In this document: positions 21,085-29,582 of the stretch, in pieces
How the letters are laid out: each line of letters begins with the position of its first letter
How positions within the stretch are numbered: position 1 is the first letter of the stretch
Origin: Actinokineospora iranica
Lineage (GTDB): Bacteria > Actinomycetota > Actinomycetes > Mycobacteriales > Pseudonocardiaceae
Assembly (NCBI RefSeq): GCF_900101685.1
Contig: NZ_FMZZ01000001.1
Location: 868,001-932,000, forward strand
Direction of reading: 5' to 3'
DNA: 64,000 nucleotides
Program-made: the position numbers and the translations under genes
Notes under the pieces: model-generated
What the model was told of the DNA's origin: nothing
Database searches by the model: none
The model's input: only the letters and a program-made list of their open reading frames with translations

Positions 21085-22088
21085 TCGCCACCGCCGGGCT
21101 GCCCGATCTCGATCATCCGCTGCACCGCGCCGCGCGCCCGTGCCGCGGTGTCGAGGTCGACGTGCACCTCGTCGCGGCCCTCGCGCAGCGCCCGCAGCAG
21201 CGCGGCCGGGGTGATCATCTTCATGTAGCGGCACGAGGCCCGGTCGTTGACGGCGCGGAACTCGATGCCCGGCGCGGCCTTGCGCAACTGGTGCAGCATC
21301 CCGATCTCGGTGGCGACCAGCACCGACTTCGCGTTGGTGGCCTTCGCCTGGGTGACCATGTCTCCGGTGGAGAGGATCTTGACCTGCGCGCTGGGCACGA
21401 TGCCCTCGCCCGCGAGGTAGAGCGCCGAGGTCGCGCAGCCGCACTCCGGGTGGATGAACAGGTCGGCGTCGGGGTCCGCCGCCGCCCGCTCGGCCAGCTC
21501 CGGGCCGTTGATGCCCGCGTGGACGTGGCATTCCCCCGCCCAGATGTGCAGGTTCTCCCGGCCGGTCTCGCGCTTGACGTGCGCGCCGAGGAACTGGTCC
21601 GGCAGGAACAGGACCTCGCGGTCGGCGGGGATCGACCGCACGACGTCGACGGCGTTGGAGGAGGTGCAGCAGATGTCGGTCTCGGCCTTCACCTCGGCCG
21701 TGGTGTTCACATACGACACCACCACCGCGCCCGGGTGCTCGGCCTTCCACTCGCGCAGCTGCGCGCCGGTGATCGAGTCGGCCAGCGAGCAGCCCGCCCG
21801 CTCGTCCGGGATCAGCACGGTCTTCTCCGGGCTGAGGATCTTCGCGGTCTCGGCCATGAAGTGCACGCCGCAGAAGACGATCGTGGACGCGTCGCTCTGC
21901 GCGGCGATCCGGCTCAGCGCGAGCGAGTCGCCGGTGAAGTCGGCGATGTCCTGGATCTCCGGCAGCTGGTAGTTGTGCGCCAGCAGCACCGCGTCGCGCT
22001 CGCGGGCCAGCGCCCGCACCTCGTCCCGCCACGCGGCGTCCGCCTCCACCCCGCCATAGGGGGTCAGGTCGATCAGTTCCGCGGTCAT
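21081..22088 (-). CDS. nadA: Quinolinate synthase (4Fe-4S)
   Basis: 335 residues. NadA condenses iminoaspartate with dihydroxyacetone phosphate. Signature stretches: [54 protein letters not shown] and [11 protein letters not shown], holding the cluster cysteines. ATG at 22088. First gene of nadA-nadB-nadC with 4-bp overlaps. Divergent from an NrtR-type regulator whose probable operator lies in the 60-bp gap, so NAD status probably controls the operon. Confidence 0.97.
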   Translation of the reverse strand: MTAELIDLTPYGGVEADAAWRDEVRALARERDAVLLAHNYQLPEIQDIADFTGDSLALSRIAAQSDASTIVFCGVHFMAETAKILSPEKTVLIPDERAGCSLADSITGAQLREWKAEHPGAVVVSYVNTTAEVKAETDICCTSSNAVDVVRSIPADREVLFLPDQFLGAHVKRETGRENLHIWAGECHVHAGINGPELAERAAADPDADLFIHPECGCATSALYLAGEGIVPSAQVKILSTGDMVTQAKATNAKSVLVATEIGMLHQLRKAAPGIEFRAVNDRASCRYMKMITPAALLRALREGRDEVHVDLDTAARARGAVQRMIEIGQPGGGE

Positions 22089-22126
22089 CGGGTCCCTCCT
22101 CAGTTGTCCGATTTCCGATCCCGAGG

Positions 22127-22147
22127 TTTTCGCCTTAGGATCGAAAA
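22127..22147. promoter_or_regulatory. Probable NrtR operator between nadA and nrtR
   Basis: A 21-bp imperfect palindrome, TTTTCG-CCTTAGGAT-CGAAAA, ends one base before the ATG of the regulator gene and begins 38 bp before nadA. NrtR proteins are known to bind palindromes of about this size next to NAD genes. A repressor bound here would block both directions. Confidence 0.6.
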
Positions 22148-22148
22148 C

Positions 22149-22850
22149 ATGCTGAATGCTACCACCGCGTCACTTCCGCTCGCGCACGAAGTCCTGGCCG
22201 CGGTGCTCCAGGTGAGGCAGGAATCACTGCAAGTCCTGTTGTGGGAGCGCGGAATGGAGCCACACGCGCACCGATGGTCACTGCCTGGCGGCCGGTTGCG
22301 CGCGGATGAGGACGTGGAGTCGTCAATCCGCCGCCAACTGGCCGAGAAGGTCGATGTGCGGCAGGTCTCACATGTCGAACAGCTCGCCGTGTTCAGCGCC
22401 CCCGACCGCGTCCCCGGGCCGAGGGTGATCGCCACCGCGTTCCTGTGCCTGGTCCCATCGCACATGGACCCCGAACTGCCGGACGACACCGCGTGGCACC
22501 CGGTGGAGTCGCTGCCGCACACCGCGTTCGACCACGGCGCGATCGTCCTGCGCGCCCGCAACCGGCTGCGGGCGAAGCTGTCGTACACCAACATCGGGTT
22601 CGCCCTGGCGCCCCCGGCGTTCACCATCTCGGCGCTGCGCGAGCTGTACTCGGCCGCCCTGGGCTACCGCGTCTCGGCGACCAACCTGCAACGCGTCCTG
22701 GCCCGCCGCGGGCTGCTGGCCCCCACCGGCGAGACCTCCCGCCCCGGCCGGGCCGGTGGCAGGCCCGCGGCCCAGTTTCGTTTCGCGGACACCAGCATGG
22801 CCGTCACCGACCCGTTCGCGGTGCTCAGGCCCCCCGGCGAGCGACGGTGA
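22149..22850 (+). CDS. nrtR: NrtR-type Nudix-related transcriptional regulator of NAD synthesis
   Basis: 233 residues. An N-terminal Nudix-like ADP-ribose sensor ([22 protein letters not shown] then a degenerate Nudix box, SIRRQLAEK) is followed by a C-terminal winged helix (about 155-233; [20 protein letters not shown]). Catalytic Nudix glutamates are not fully kept, as in sensor-type NrtR. The ATG at 22149 is the correct start; the longer upstream frame is antisense to nadA. Divergent from nadABC, as Rv1593c is in M. tuberculosis. It probably represses nadABC when NAD is sufficient, with ADP-ribose as inducer in the known family. Confidence 0.9.
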   Translation: MLNATTASLPLAHEVLAAVLQVRQESLQVLLWERGMEPHAHRWSLPGGRLRADEDVESSIRRQLAEKVDVRQVSHVEQLAVFSAPDRVPGPRVIATAFLCLVPSHMDPELPDDTAWHPVESLPHTAFDHGAIVLRARNRLRAKLSYTNIGFALAPPAFTISALRELYSAALGYRVSATNLQRVLARRGLLAPTGETSRPGRAGGRPAAQFRFADTSMAVTDPFAVLRPPGERR

Positions 22851-22921
22851 AGCAGAAATAAGACAAAGGCGGCGTGGGCAATCGCACAGCGAGCGTGGTC
22901 GCCACGTCGTAGCGTGGGCGC

Positions 22922-23602
22922 GTGGCCGATTCGCTTCCGCTGTTCCCGCTGCAGGCGGTGCTGCTCCCCGGTGCGAACCTGCCCCTGCACATCTTCGAAC
23001 CCCGCTACCGCCAGCTCACCCTCGACCTGGTGACCGGCACCCTCCCCGACCGCCGCTTCGGCGTGGTCGCGCTGCGCCCGTCCATGGACAACGAGGTCAC
23101 CGACCTCGGCCAACTCCGCGCCATCGGCTGCTCGGCGGCCCTCCGCGAAGCCAAACGCCTCCCCGACGGCCGCTTCGACATCGTGACCACCGGCGACCGC
23201 CGCTTCCGCCTGCTCGACCTGGACACCACATCCGCCCCCTACCTGATGGGCACCGTGGAATGGGTCCCCGACGCCGACCAGCCCATGACAGCCGCCGACG
23301 CCGTGTCAATGCTGGCGAAAGCCGCCCGCTCCGCCCACCGCCGCTACTGCACCGCGGCCTGGCAACGAGAAGACTGGAACGAACCAGACGAAGACATAGA
23401 CGCCTGCGAACTGGCCCACGCCCTAGCCGCGGACTGCCTCCTCAGCCTGGACGACCGCCAACGGCTCCTGGAGGAAACCCGCCCCCTCCACCGCTTGCGC
23501 ATGGTCGGCCAACTCCTGAACCGCGAAGCAGGCATCCTCTCCGCCCTCCGCGCGGTCCCCGCCCCACCCACCGAGTTCGGCACCCCCATCAGCCTCAACT
23601 AG
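22922..23602 (+). CDS. LON substrate-binding domain protein
   Basis: 226 residues, a stand-alone Lon N-terminal domain without ATPase or protease parts. The start LPLFPLQAVLLPGANLPLHIFEPRYRQL is diagnostic, followed by RFGVVAL, TDLGQLRAIGCSA and GDRRFRLLDL. The all-helical second half (about 130-210) also resembles Lon N-domains. In eukaryotes such domains recruit substrates; the bacterial stand-alone form is of unknown function. GTG at 22922. The 3' half is strongly C/A-biased and faces the truncated repeat copy 5. Confidence 0.9.
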   Translation: MADSLPLFPLQAVLLPGANLPLHIFEPRYRQLTLDLVTGTLPDRRFGVVALRPSMDNEVTDLGQLRAIGCSAALREAKRLPDGRFDIVTTGDRRFRLLDLDTTSAPYLMGTVEWVPDADQPMTAADAVSMLAKAARSAHRRYCTAAWQREDWNEPDEDIDACELAHALAADCLLSLDDRQRLLEETRPLHRLRMVGQLLNREAGILSALRAVPAPPTEFGTPISLN

Positions 23603-23670
23603 GCGATCCACACAGCCAAGCCGCAAAAGCCGTTTCCCCACACACCCGGCGTGTCGCACAACAACCACGG

Positions 23671-23786
23671 CGAGTTATCCACAGGCAACCCGCACCCCAT
23701 TCCCCACCGTGACTTGCACCGATAGAATGGAACAGGGCCGGGCCCCCAGGGCGGGTGGGTTTGTTGTGTGGGGTTCGGGGCGGCGG
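23671..23786 (-). repeat. DnaA-box repeat (second repeat family), copy C
   Basis: On the minus strand it runs from CCGCCGCCCCGAA through an ACAACAAACCCACCCGCC block and CCTGGGGG to a fixed-length 51-bp segment beginning TATCGGTGCA and ending CCTGTGGATAAC. It contains a perfect TTATCCACA 9-mer at 23675-23683. The same block occurs at 29363-29480 and 59831-59941. It sits between the LON gene and palindrome copy 5, in the same relative order as the other two copies. Confidence 0.85.
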
Positions 23787-23885
23787 AATAAGCACTTAAT
23801 GGCTGTGAATTAGGCGCTGCCGCTTGGCTTTTCGGCGCGCGGAGCCAGCCCGGCGCTCGCCAAGCCGCACGTAAAGCTGCCAGGT

Positions 23886-23982
23886 GCTCGATGGGGTGGA
23901 GTGGTTTCTTCGGGGGAGAAGGAAGATCGCCAAGTTGGCTTCGCACGTGTGAGGGCGAAGGCTTCCCACCCGCCCATCGAGC
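23886..23982 (+). repeat. Truncated palindromic element, copy 5 (about 97 bp)
   Basis: The left arm is intact (GCTCGATGGGGTGGAGTGG onward to GGAAGATC), but the loop is diverged and the right arm keeps only CCCATCGAGC, so about 50 bp of the right half are missing. The orientation is as copies 1 and 2. It lies between the convergent LON and DUF2567 genes; together with the DnaA-box repeat it fills the 465-bp gap 23603-24067, where I see no gene. Confidence 0.85.
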
Positions 23983-24067
23983 AACCCCACCCAAGCCCCG
24001 AACCACGGAACACCATCGAGCAGGCCCCCACGAGCAGCCAGCCAAAACCAGCCAGCCCAGCACAGGG

Positions 24068-24646
24068 CTACCCGAGCCTGCGCCCCAAATCATCCCGCCC
24101 GTTCCACGCCGCGGCTACCCCGTAAGCGAACGCCGTCCCCAACGGCCACGCCACGATTCCCCACCCGGATTCCAACCGGGGAGCCAAAGTCACCACATCC
24201 CCCAGCGCGGGCGCCCCCACGACAACGAACCGCGCTTCCGCCCAGGACACTCCGGTCTGCGCCGCCAACCACGCCGCCAACCCGGACCCGAGCACAGCGG
24301 CCACCATCATCACCGGTCCACGGCGCTCCCGCAGCAGCCACACCGCGACCCCGGTCACCACCCCCGCCGCCAACCCCAGCAACAGGAACAGCACCAGGTC
24401 GTCGAAGCGGTGGTAGCTTTCCGTCCGCAACGGCGCCAGCCCGCCGTCCTCGACGACCTGGACAAGCTGCCCAGGAGCCAGCCGGGACCACAGCCACCCC
24501 ACCGCGAAGCCGAACAACGAGATGGTCGACAGCACGCTGACCGCAGGCAGCAGGTCGCGCTTGACCACCACCGGGGCGGGCTTGTGCGACCACGGCAGGT
24601 AATCGGGGGGCGCCGTCACGCCTGACCTCCGCTCGCGAGAACTCAT
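24068..24646 (-). CDS. DUF2567 family membrane protein
   Basis: 192 residues with about four helices (about 31-52, 84-106, 113-133 and 160-180) and an N-terminal cytoplasmic segment (DYLPWSHKPAP). The position just after bsaP and bioB matches Rv1591 (DUF2567) in M. tuberculosis, which is my main reason for the assignment. Function unknown; the conserved link to biotin genes is suggestive only. ATG at 24646. Confidence 0.75.
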   Translation of the reverse strand: MSSRERRSGVTAPPDYLPWSHKPAPVVVKRDLLPAVSVLSTISLFGFAVGWLWSRLAPGQLVQVVEDGGLAPLRTESYHRFDDLVLFLLLGLAAGVVTGVAVWLLRERRGPVMMVAAVLGSGLAAWLAAQTGVSWAEARFVVVGAPALGDVVTLAPRLESGWGIVAWPLGTAFAYGVAAAWNGRDDLGRRLG

Positions 24647-24675
24647 GGGCCGAATGGGTCAGCCCATGCGCGAGA

Positions 24676-24879
24676 CTAGTCCGTCAGCACGGGGACGCCC
24701 GCGCTGGTCGACTCGCCGTGCCTGCTGCACCGCGCGGACCAGCCGACCGGGGTCACCTGCACGACCATCCGGCGTGCGCACTCGGCGCAGAAGCGGGGTG
24801 GTTCCAGGGCGGCGCGACCGCCGCGGCAGGAGAGGTGGTCTCCCGCCGCGGCGGGCTGGCCGCAGTGCACACAGAACAC
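24676..24879 (-). CDS. bsaP: Biotin synthase auxiliary protein
   Basis: 67 residues, Cys-rich: Cys3 and Cys6 (FCVHCG), Cys18, Cys31 and Cys34 (FCAEC) and Cys51. This spacing suggests an iron-sulfur or zinc site. It sits 10 bp after bioB, as Rv1590 follows Rv1589 (bioB) in M. tuberculosis; that protein has been described as required by mycobacterial-type biotin synthase. GTG at 24879. Assignment by context, length and Cys pattern. Confidence 0.82.
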   Translation of the reverse strand: MFCVHCGQPAAAGDHLSCRGGRAALEPPRFCAECARRMVVQVTPVGWSARCSRHGESTSAGVPVLTD

Positions 24880-24889
24880 GACAGAACTC

Positions 24890-25927
24890 CTACAGCGAGT
24901 CGCTGAGCGCCTTGATCGGCATCTTGAGGTCGGACAGCATGTCCAGGTCCCGCTGGGCGGGCCTGCCGAGGTTGGTCAGGTAGTTGCCGACGATGATCGC
25001 GTTGACCCCGCCCAACATGCCCTTCTCGGCGCCGAGGTCGCCCAGGGTCAGCTCGCGGCCGCCCGCGAAGCGCAGCATCGTGCGCGGCAGGGCGAGGCGG
25101 AACGCGGCGACCACGCGCAGCGCGTCGCGGCCCTCGATCGGCTCGTACTGCTCGTACGGGGTGCCCGGCTGCGGGATGAGGAAGTTCATCGGGACCTCGT
25201 GCGGGTCCAGTTCGGCAAGCTGCACGGCGAACTCGGCGCGTTGCTCGTCGGTCTCGCCCATGCCGATGATGCCGCCGGAGCAGACCTCCATGCCCGCCTC
25301 GCGCACCATCCGCAGGGTGTCCCAGCGCTCCTCCCAGGAGTGCGTGGTCACCACCTTCGGGAAGTGCGAGCGCGCGGTCTCCAGGTTGTGGTTGTAGCGG
25401 TGCACGCCCATCGCGACGAGCTCGTCGACCTGCTCCTGGGTGAGCATGCCCAGCGAGCAGGCGATCTGGATGTCGTTGCCGGATTCGCGGATCGCCTTGA
25501 TGCCGTCGCGCACCTGGGAGAGCAGGCGGGCGTCGGGGCCGCGCACGGCCGCGACGATGCAGAACTCGGTGGCCCCGGTGGCCGCGGTCTGGCGGGCGGC
25601 CTCGACCAGGCCCGGGATGTCCAGCCAGGCGGAGCGGACCGGGGTCGGGAAGCGGCCGGACTGCGAGCAGAAGTGGCAGTCCTCCGGGCAGCCGCCGGTC
25701 TTGAGGCTGACGATGCCCTCGACCTCGACCTCGGGGCCGCACCACTTCATCCGGACCTCGTGGGCCAGGGCGAGCAGGTCCTCCAAGCGGTCGTCGCCGA
25801 GCCGCAGAACCCGCAGCACCTGCTCCTCGGACAGGCCGACACCGCGGTCGAGCACCTGTTCGCGGGCGACGGCGAGCACGTCGTCGTTGGTCGCGCTGTC
25901 ATGGGTGCGCTCGGCGGCTGCCGTCAC
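24890..25927 (-). CDS. bioB: Biotin synthase
   Basis: 345 residues, a radical-SAM enzyme inserting sulfur into dethiobiotin. The radical-SAM cysteines are Cys80, Cys84 and Cys87 (CPEDCHFC), preceded by SLKTGG. Other family segments: [39 protein letters not shown] and MLRFAGGRE. The GTG at 25927 has a textbook AGGAGG ribosome site 7 nt upstream; a longer frame upstream lacks family similarity. It is separated from bioD by 134 bp and probably has its own promoter. bsaP follows at once. Confidence 0.98.
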   Translation of the reverse strand: MTAAAERTHDSATNDDVLAVAREQVLDRGVGLSEEQVLRVLRLGDDRLEDLLALAHEVRMKWCGPEVEVEGIVSLKTGGCPEDCHFCSQSGRFPTPVRSAWLDIPGLVEAARQTAATGATEFCIVAAVRGPDARLLSQVRDGIKAIRESGNDIQIACSLGMLTQEQVDELVAMGVHRYNHNLETARSHFPKVVTTHSWEERWDTLRMVREAGMEVCSGGIIGMGETDEQRAEFAVQLAELDPHEVPMNFLIPQPGTPYEQYEPIEGRDALRVVAAFRLALPRTMLRFAGGRELTLGDLGAEKGMLGGVNAIIVGNYLTNLGRPAQRDLDMLSDLKMPIKALSDSL

Positions 25928-26061
25928 GGTGGTTCCTCCTAGAGCCGGTGCGTCCGGGCCGGGTGCGGCGCCGGGGCTTGGTATTCGGGCATGTGGTCCG
26001 GGCATTGTGCGTCGGGGGTCAGTCTGCCTCATGGGACTGACACACATGAGCGACTAATCTC

Positions 26062-26778
26062 TCACCCGGGAAACGCGCCCGTGAACTCCTTGACGTCGAA
26101 CTCCCCGCCCAGCGACGGCGCGAGCGACCGGCGCGCGACCGGCGCGAACTCCTCGGCGGACAACCCGCCCACACCGTCGGGGAAGACGCCGAGCAGCGGC
26201 GCCTGCGTGACGACCGGCAGGTCGTCCAGGTTGCAGCGCGCGGCGAGGTCCGGGGCGCTCGGCCACGCGCCGACGATCACACCGTCGCAGGCGATCCCGC
26301 GGCGGCGCAGCGCCTCCGCGGTCAGCGCCGCGGTGTTGAGCGTGCCGAGCCCGGCGTGCGCGACCACCAGCACGGGCGCGCCCAGCGCCCAGGCCACGTC
26401 GGCGAGCGTGCCGCCGTCGGGGTCGAACCGGACGAGCAGCCCGCCCGCGCCCTCGACCAAGACCAGGTCGTGTGTGCGGGCCAGGTCGGTCGCGGCGGCG
26501 GCGACCTCCGACGGCCGCACCGGCGGCATCCCGACGCGGCGGGCGGCGGTGTCGGGGGCGAGCGGGTCGGGGAAGCGCCGCAACTCCATCGTCGTCACCT
26601 CGCCCGCGAGCCGCTGGACGTCGGCCAGGTCGCCGGGCGCGCCAGGGGCGACACCGGTCTGGGCAGGCTTGAGCACCGCGACGCGCCGCCGGGCGGCGCG
26701 GGCGAGCGCGGCGATCCCGGCGGTGACGACGGTCTTGCCGACGTCCGTGCCGGTCCCGGTGATCACGAGGACACTCAC
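26062..26778 (-). CDS. bioD: Dethiobiotin synthetase
   Basis: 238 residues. BioD closes the ureido ring of dethiobiotin with CO2 and ATP. P-loop VITGTGTDVGKTVV at about residues 5-18, catalytic Lys in LKPAQTGV, VEGAGGLLV and the C-terminal LGVFPDGVGG. The GTG at 26778 places the P-loop at the expected N-terminal position; the 12-residue extension is unlikely. 87 bp downstream of bioA on the same strand. bioF, which normally supplies the bioA substrate, is not in the window. Confidence 0.96.
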   Translation of the reverse strand: MSVLVITGTGTDVGKTVVTAGIAALARAARRRVAVLKPAQTGVAPGAPGDLADVQRLAGEVTTMELRRFPDPLAPDTAARRVGMPPVRPSEVAAAATDLARTHDLVLVEGAGGLLVRFDPDGGTLADVAWALGAPVLVVAHAGLGTLNTAALTAEALRRRGIACDGVIVGAWPSAPDLAARCNLDDLPVVTQAPLLGVFPDGVGGLSAEEFAPVARRSLAPSLGGEFDVKEFTGAFPG

Positions 26779-26865
26779 GGGCAGCAAGGTTAGCCCTGTT
26801 AACCGCGCGGACATAGTCCGGCTGGGACACCACCACCGAAACCGGGGACGGCGGCGGGCCGCCGC

Positions 26866-28134
26866 CTACCCTGCCGCTGCCGCTGCCACCACGCCCGCGG
26901 TGATCGCGGCGACATCGTCGGAGGTGCTCACGTACGGCGGCATGGTGTAGATCAGGTCGCGGAACGGCCGCAGCCACACCCCGGCGTCGACGGCGGCCCG
27001 CGTGGCGGCGGCTATGTCCACCTGGTGGTCGAGTTGCACCACGCCGATGCCGCCGAGGACCCGCACGTCTCGCACCCCCGGCACGTCCGCCGCTGCCGCC
27101 AGGCCGTGGGTCAGCTCGGCCTCGATCCGCTTGACCGTGCCCCGCCAGTCGCCCGCCAGCAGCAGGCCGATCGACGCCGAGGCGACCGCGGACGCCAGCG
27201 GGTTGCCCATGAACGTCGGGCCGTGCGCCAGCACCGGGACCTCGCCCCGGGAGATGCCCTCGGCGACCCGGGATGTGCACAGGGTCGCGGCCATGGACAG
27301 GTAGCCGCCGGTCATGGCCTTGCCGACGCACAGCACGTCCGGGCTGATCCCGGCGTGGTCGGCGGCGAACAGCTCGCCGGTGCGGCCGAACCCGGTGGCG
27401 ATCTCGTCGAAGATCAGCAGCACGTCGTTGGCCAGCGTGAGCTCGCGCAGCACGTGCAGGTAGCGGGGGTCGTGGAAGCGCATCCCGCCCGCGCCCTGCA
27501 CGACCGGCTCGACGATGACCGCGGCCAGGTCGTCGGCGTGGGTCTCGATCATCTCGGCCAGGTGGGCGACGTAGTCGTGCTCGAAGTCGCTCGGCGGCGC
27601 CTGCGCGAACACCTGGTCCGGCAGCACGCCCCGCCAGAGGCTGTGCATCCCGCCCTCGGGGTCGCAGACGCTCATCGGGGTGAACGTGTCGCCGTGGTAG
27701 CCGCCGCGCCAGGTCAGCAGCTTGCGCTTGCCTGGTTTCCCGAGCGAACGCCAGTACTGCAGGCACATCTTCACGCCCACCTCGATGCCGACCGACCCCG
27801 AGTCGCAGAGGAAGACGTGCCGCAACGGCTCTGGGGTGATCTCCACCAGGGTGGTGGCCAACCGGACAGCGGGCTCGTGGGTGAGGCCACCGAACATGAC
27901 GTGGCTCATCCGCCCCGCCTGGTCGGCGAGAGCGGCGTCGAGCACCGGGTTGCGGTAGCCGTGGATCGCCGCCCACCACGAGGCCATGCCGTCGACCAGC
28001 TCCCGCCCGTCGGCCAGCCGCAGCCGCACCCCCTCGGCGGCGGCGACCACGAGTGGGTCCTGGGTGCCGGGCATGGGCCCGTACGGGTGCCACACGTGCG
28101 CGCGGTCGAGCGCGATCACCTCGTCAGGAGTCAC
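26866..28134 (-). CDS. bioA: Adenosylmethionine-8-amino-7-oxononanoate aminotransferase
   Basis: 422 residues, class III aminotransferase making DAPA with SAM as amino donor. Motifs: VWHPYGPM (substrate Trp/Tyr region), [55 protein letters not shown] and the PLP lysine in [12 protein letters not shown] start at 28134. First gene of the bioA-bioD segment. Confidence 0.97.
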   Translation of the reverse strand: MTPDEVIALDRAHVWHPYGPMPGTQDPLVVAAAEGVRLRLADGRELVDGMASWWAAIHGYRNPVLDAALADQAGRMSHVMFGGLTHEPAVRLATTLVEITPEPLRHVFLCDSGSVGIEVGVKMCLQYWRSLGKPGKRKLLTWRGGYHGDTFTPMSVCDPEGGMHSLWRGVLPDQVFAQAPPSDFEHDYVAHLAEMIETHADDLAAVIVEPVVQGAGGMRFHDPRYLHVLRELTLANDVLLIFDEIATGFGRTGELFAADHAGISPDVLCVGKAMTGGYLSMAATLCTSRVAEGISRGEVPVLAHGPTFMGNPLASAVASASIGLLLAGDWRGTVKRIEAELTHGLAAAADVPGVRDVRVLGGIGVVQLDHQVDIAAATRAAVDAGVWLRPFRDLIYTMPPYVSTSDDVAAITAGVVAAAAAG

Positions 28135-28154
28135 CGGGGCAGGCTAACCGACCG

Positions 28155-28874
28155 CTAGTCGACGCCTGCGAGTTCCTTGCGACGGGCCACAAGCCGGGCG
28201 ATCTCCCGGCCATGGTCGGTCGGGACGATCCACTCCCCCGGCGGCACGGTGATGCGGACAGCGGGACCTGGGGTCACCGTGACGCGAAGCTCGCCGACTC
28301 CCGGAACGGGCAGGGTGGTGCGCCGGGCGACCATCACCTGCTCGACGGCGCCGACGCCGCTGAGCGCCACCATCGGTCGGACAAGGCGGAATGGCCCCCG
28401 GCCGCCGGAAAGCGTGATCCGGTCGTGGGCGACGAGCAGTTCCAGGCCGCGTGCGCCCCGCGCCTGCCAGGGCACCTCGACCGGCGAATCCGCCAACTCC
28501 GGGGTGTAGGGCTCAAGCACCCGGCGGCGGGCGTGCTCCCCCACGAACCATCCGCCCGCTCCCAGCGCCGCCGCGGCGGCGACCCCGATGAACCACGCCG
28601 AGGCGAGTCCCACGCAGGCTCCGCCCGCGGCGCCCAGGACGGCTGAGGCGACTGGCCATCGGCGGGGACGGAACCGGCGGGTTCGGAAGTAGGCGATTCC
28701 CGCTGCCAGCAGGAGGAGAGGCGCCGCCAGGCTAGGTGACCAGCCATCGGACACAGCGGTTGCGACAACACCCGCGACCGGGCCCGCGGCGATCACCAGG
28801 GTGAGGTGCGGCCGCACCCGACGCAGGCGCGCGCCAACGGTCCCGACCGGCTCCTGATCATCTCGCCCGCGCAC
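28155..28874 (-). CDS. Membrane protein with C-terminal PH-like/soluble domain
   Basis: About 239 residues from the GTG at 28874 (an earlier in-frame start at 28943 is possible). Four hydrophobic segments lie in the first half (about 22-110). The second half is soluble and beta-rich (VLEPYTPELADSPVEVPW, LELLVAHDRITLSGG, VGELRVTVTPGPAVRITVPPG), resembling actinobacterial proteins with a bacterial PH-like domain. Function unknown. It ends 20 bp before bioA, same strand. The 5' side faces repeat copy 3. Confidence 0.7.
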   Translation of the reverse strand: MRGRDDQEPVGTVGARLRRVRPHLTLVIAAGPVAGVVATAVSDGWSPSLAAPLLLLAAGIAYFRTRRFRPRRWPVASAVLGAAGGACVGLASAWFIGVAAAAALGAGGWFVGEHARRRVLEPYTPELADSPVEVPWQARGARGLELLVAHDRITLSGGRGPFRLVRPMVALSGVGAVEQVMVARRTTLPVPGVGELRVTVTPGPAVRITVPPGEWIVPTDHGREIARLVARRKELAGVD

Positions 28875-28980
28875 GGCCGCAACGCTACCTAACGGAGCCG
28901 GGGAAACCCGGCATTCGAGGCTTCGCCACACCGCGCGTTCCACTTGGGGTGGCTTCTGCGGGGGCTGGGTGTGTTGGGTT

Positions 28981-29129
28981 GCTCGATGGGGTGGAGTGGT
29001 TTCTTCGGGGCCCCTACGAAGGAAGATCCCGTCGCGGGGAAAGACAGGTGGGGAGCCTTCGGCCCCACGACCACGGCGAGTTCAGGGATCTTCCTTCACC
29101 CCCGAAGAAACCACTCCACCCCATCGAGC
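28981..29129 (-). repeat. 149-bp dispersed palindromic element, copy 3
   Basis: Same element as copy 1 in inverted orientation, with perfect 30-bp arms and one extra G in the loop. The left flank (GGGTGTGTTGGGTT) and right flank (ACCGGGCGAGCGTAGGTGCG) match the flanks of the other copies when oriented. It lies in the 708-bp non-coding stretch 28875-29582 between the two-P450 operon (3' side) and the gene at 28155 (5' side); apart from repeats I see no gene there. Confidence 0.93.
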
Positions 29130-29260
29130 ACCGGGCGAGCGTAGGTGCGGCCTGGGCAGAAGGCGGATGTCCTGCTCCGCTCCCGCCGAGCACCCGGCGA
29201 GCCTCGGTTCAGCCTGACAGGTGCTCGGGTGTGCTCCTTGTCCCCCATTGAGCACCTGAC
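29126..29260 (-). repeat. 62-bp tandem units beside palindrome copy 3
   Basis: GAGCACC motifs start at 29126, 29188 and 29250, exactly 62 bp apart, and the inverse AGGTGCTC occurs near the half-period (29219). Units 1 and 2 share GGCGAGC and GCCTG-CAG stretches. Each GAGCACC/GGTGCTC pair can form a hairpin. The same 62-bp spacing is seen beside copy 4. Confidence 0.7.
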
Positions 29261-29362
29261 ACGGGCGGGGCTTGGTTGGCAGGCAGGCTGACTGGCCTGG
29301 CAAGTAGGCCTGCATAAAGGCCCACTCAACCGCCCAAGCCAACTCCGTGAAACTCCTTGTTT

Positions 29363-29480
29363 GCCGCCCCACAGCCCCACAACAAAACCCCACCCACCCT
29401 GGGGGCTGACCCCGCTCCAGTCTATCGCCGCAGGTCAGCGCGGGGAAGGGAATGGGTCGCGCCTGTGGATAACTTGCGAT
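29363..29480 (+). repeat. DnaA-box repeat (second repeat family), copy A
   Basis: Contains the CACAACAAAA-CCCACCC block, CCTGGGGG, the 51-bp TATCGCCGCAGGTCAGCGCG segment and CCTGTGGATAAC. A perfect TTATCCACA lies on the minus strand at 29464-29472. Same order relative to palindrome copy 3 as at 59563-59941 and 23671-23982. No gene recognised between here and 29582. Confidence 0.85.
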
Positions 29481-29582
29481 CATGGGGCGCATTCGGGGGG
29501 TGGGCAGACTCGCCTTCGCGGTCTCGTCCGGGTTGGGCTTCGGGGTGGGGCGACAGGGCAAGGGGGCTGGTGGTAGGCGGGG

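Noticed and set aside
29363-29480. Replication origin
   Set aside because: Only one DnaA-box 9-mer per copy, no AT-rich unwinding region and no dnaA/dnaN/gyrB context.
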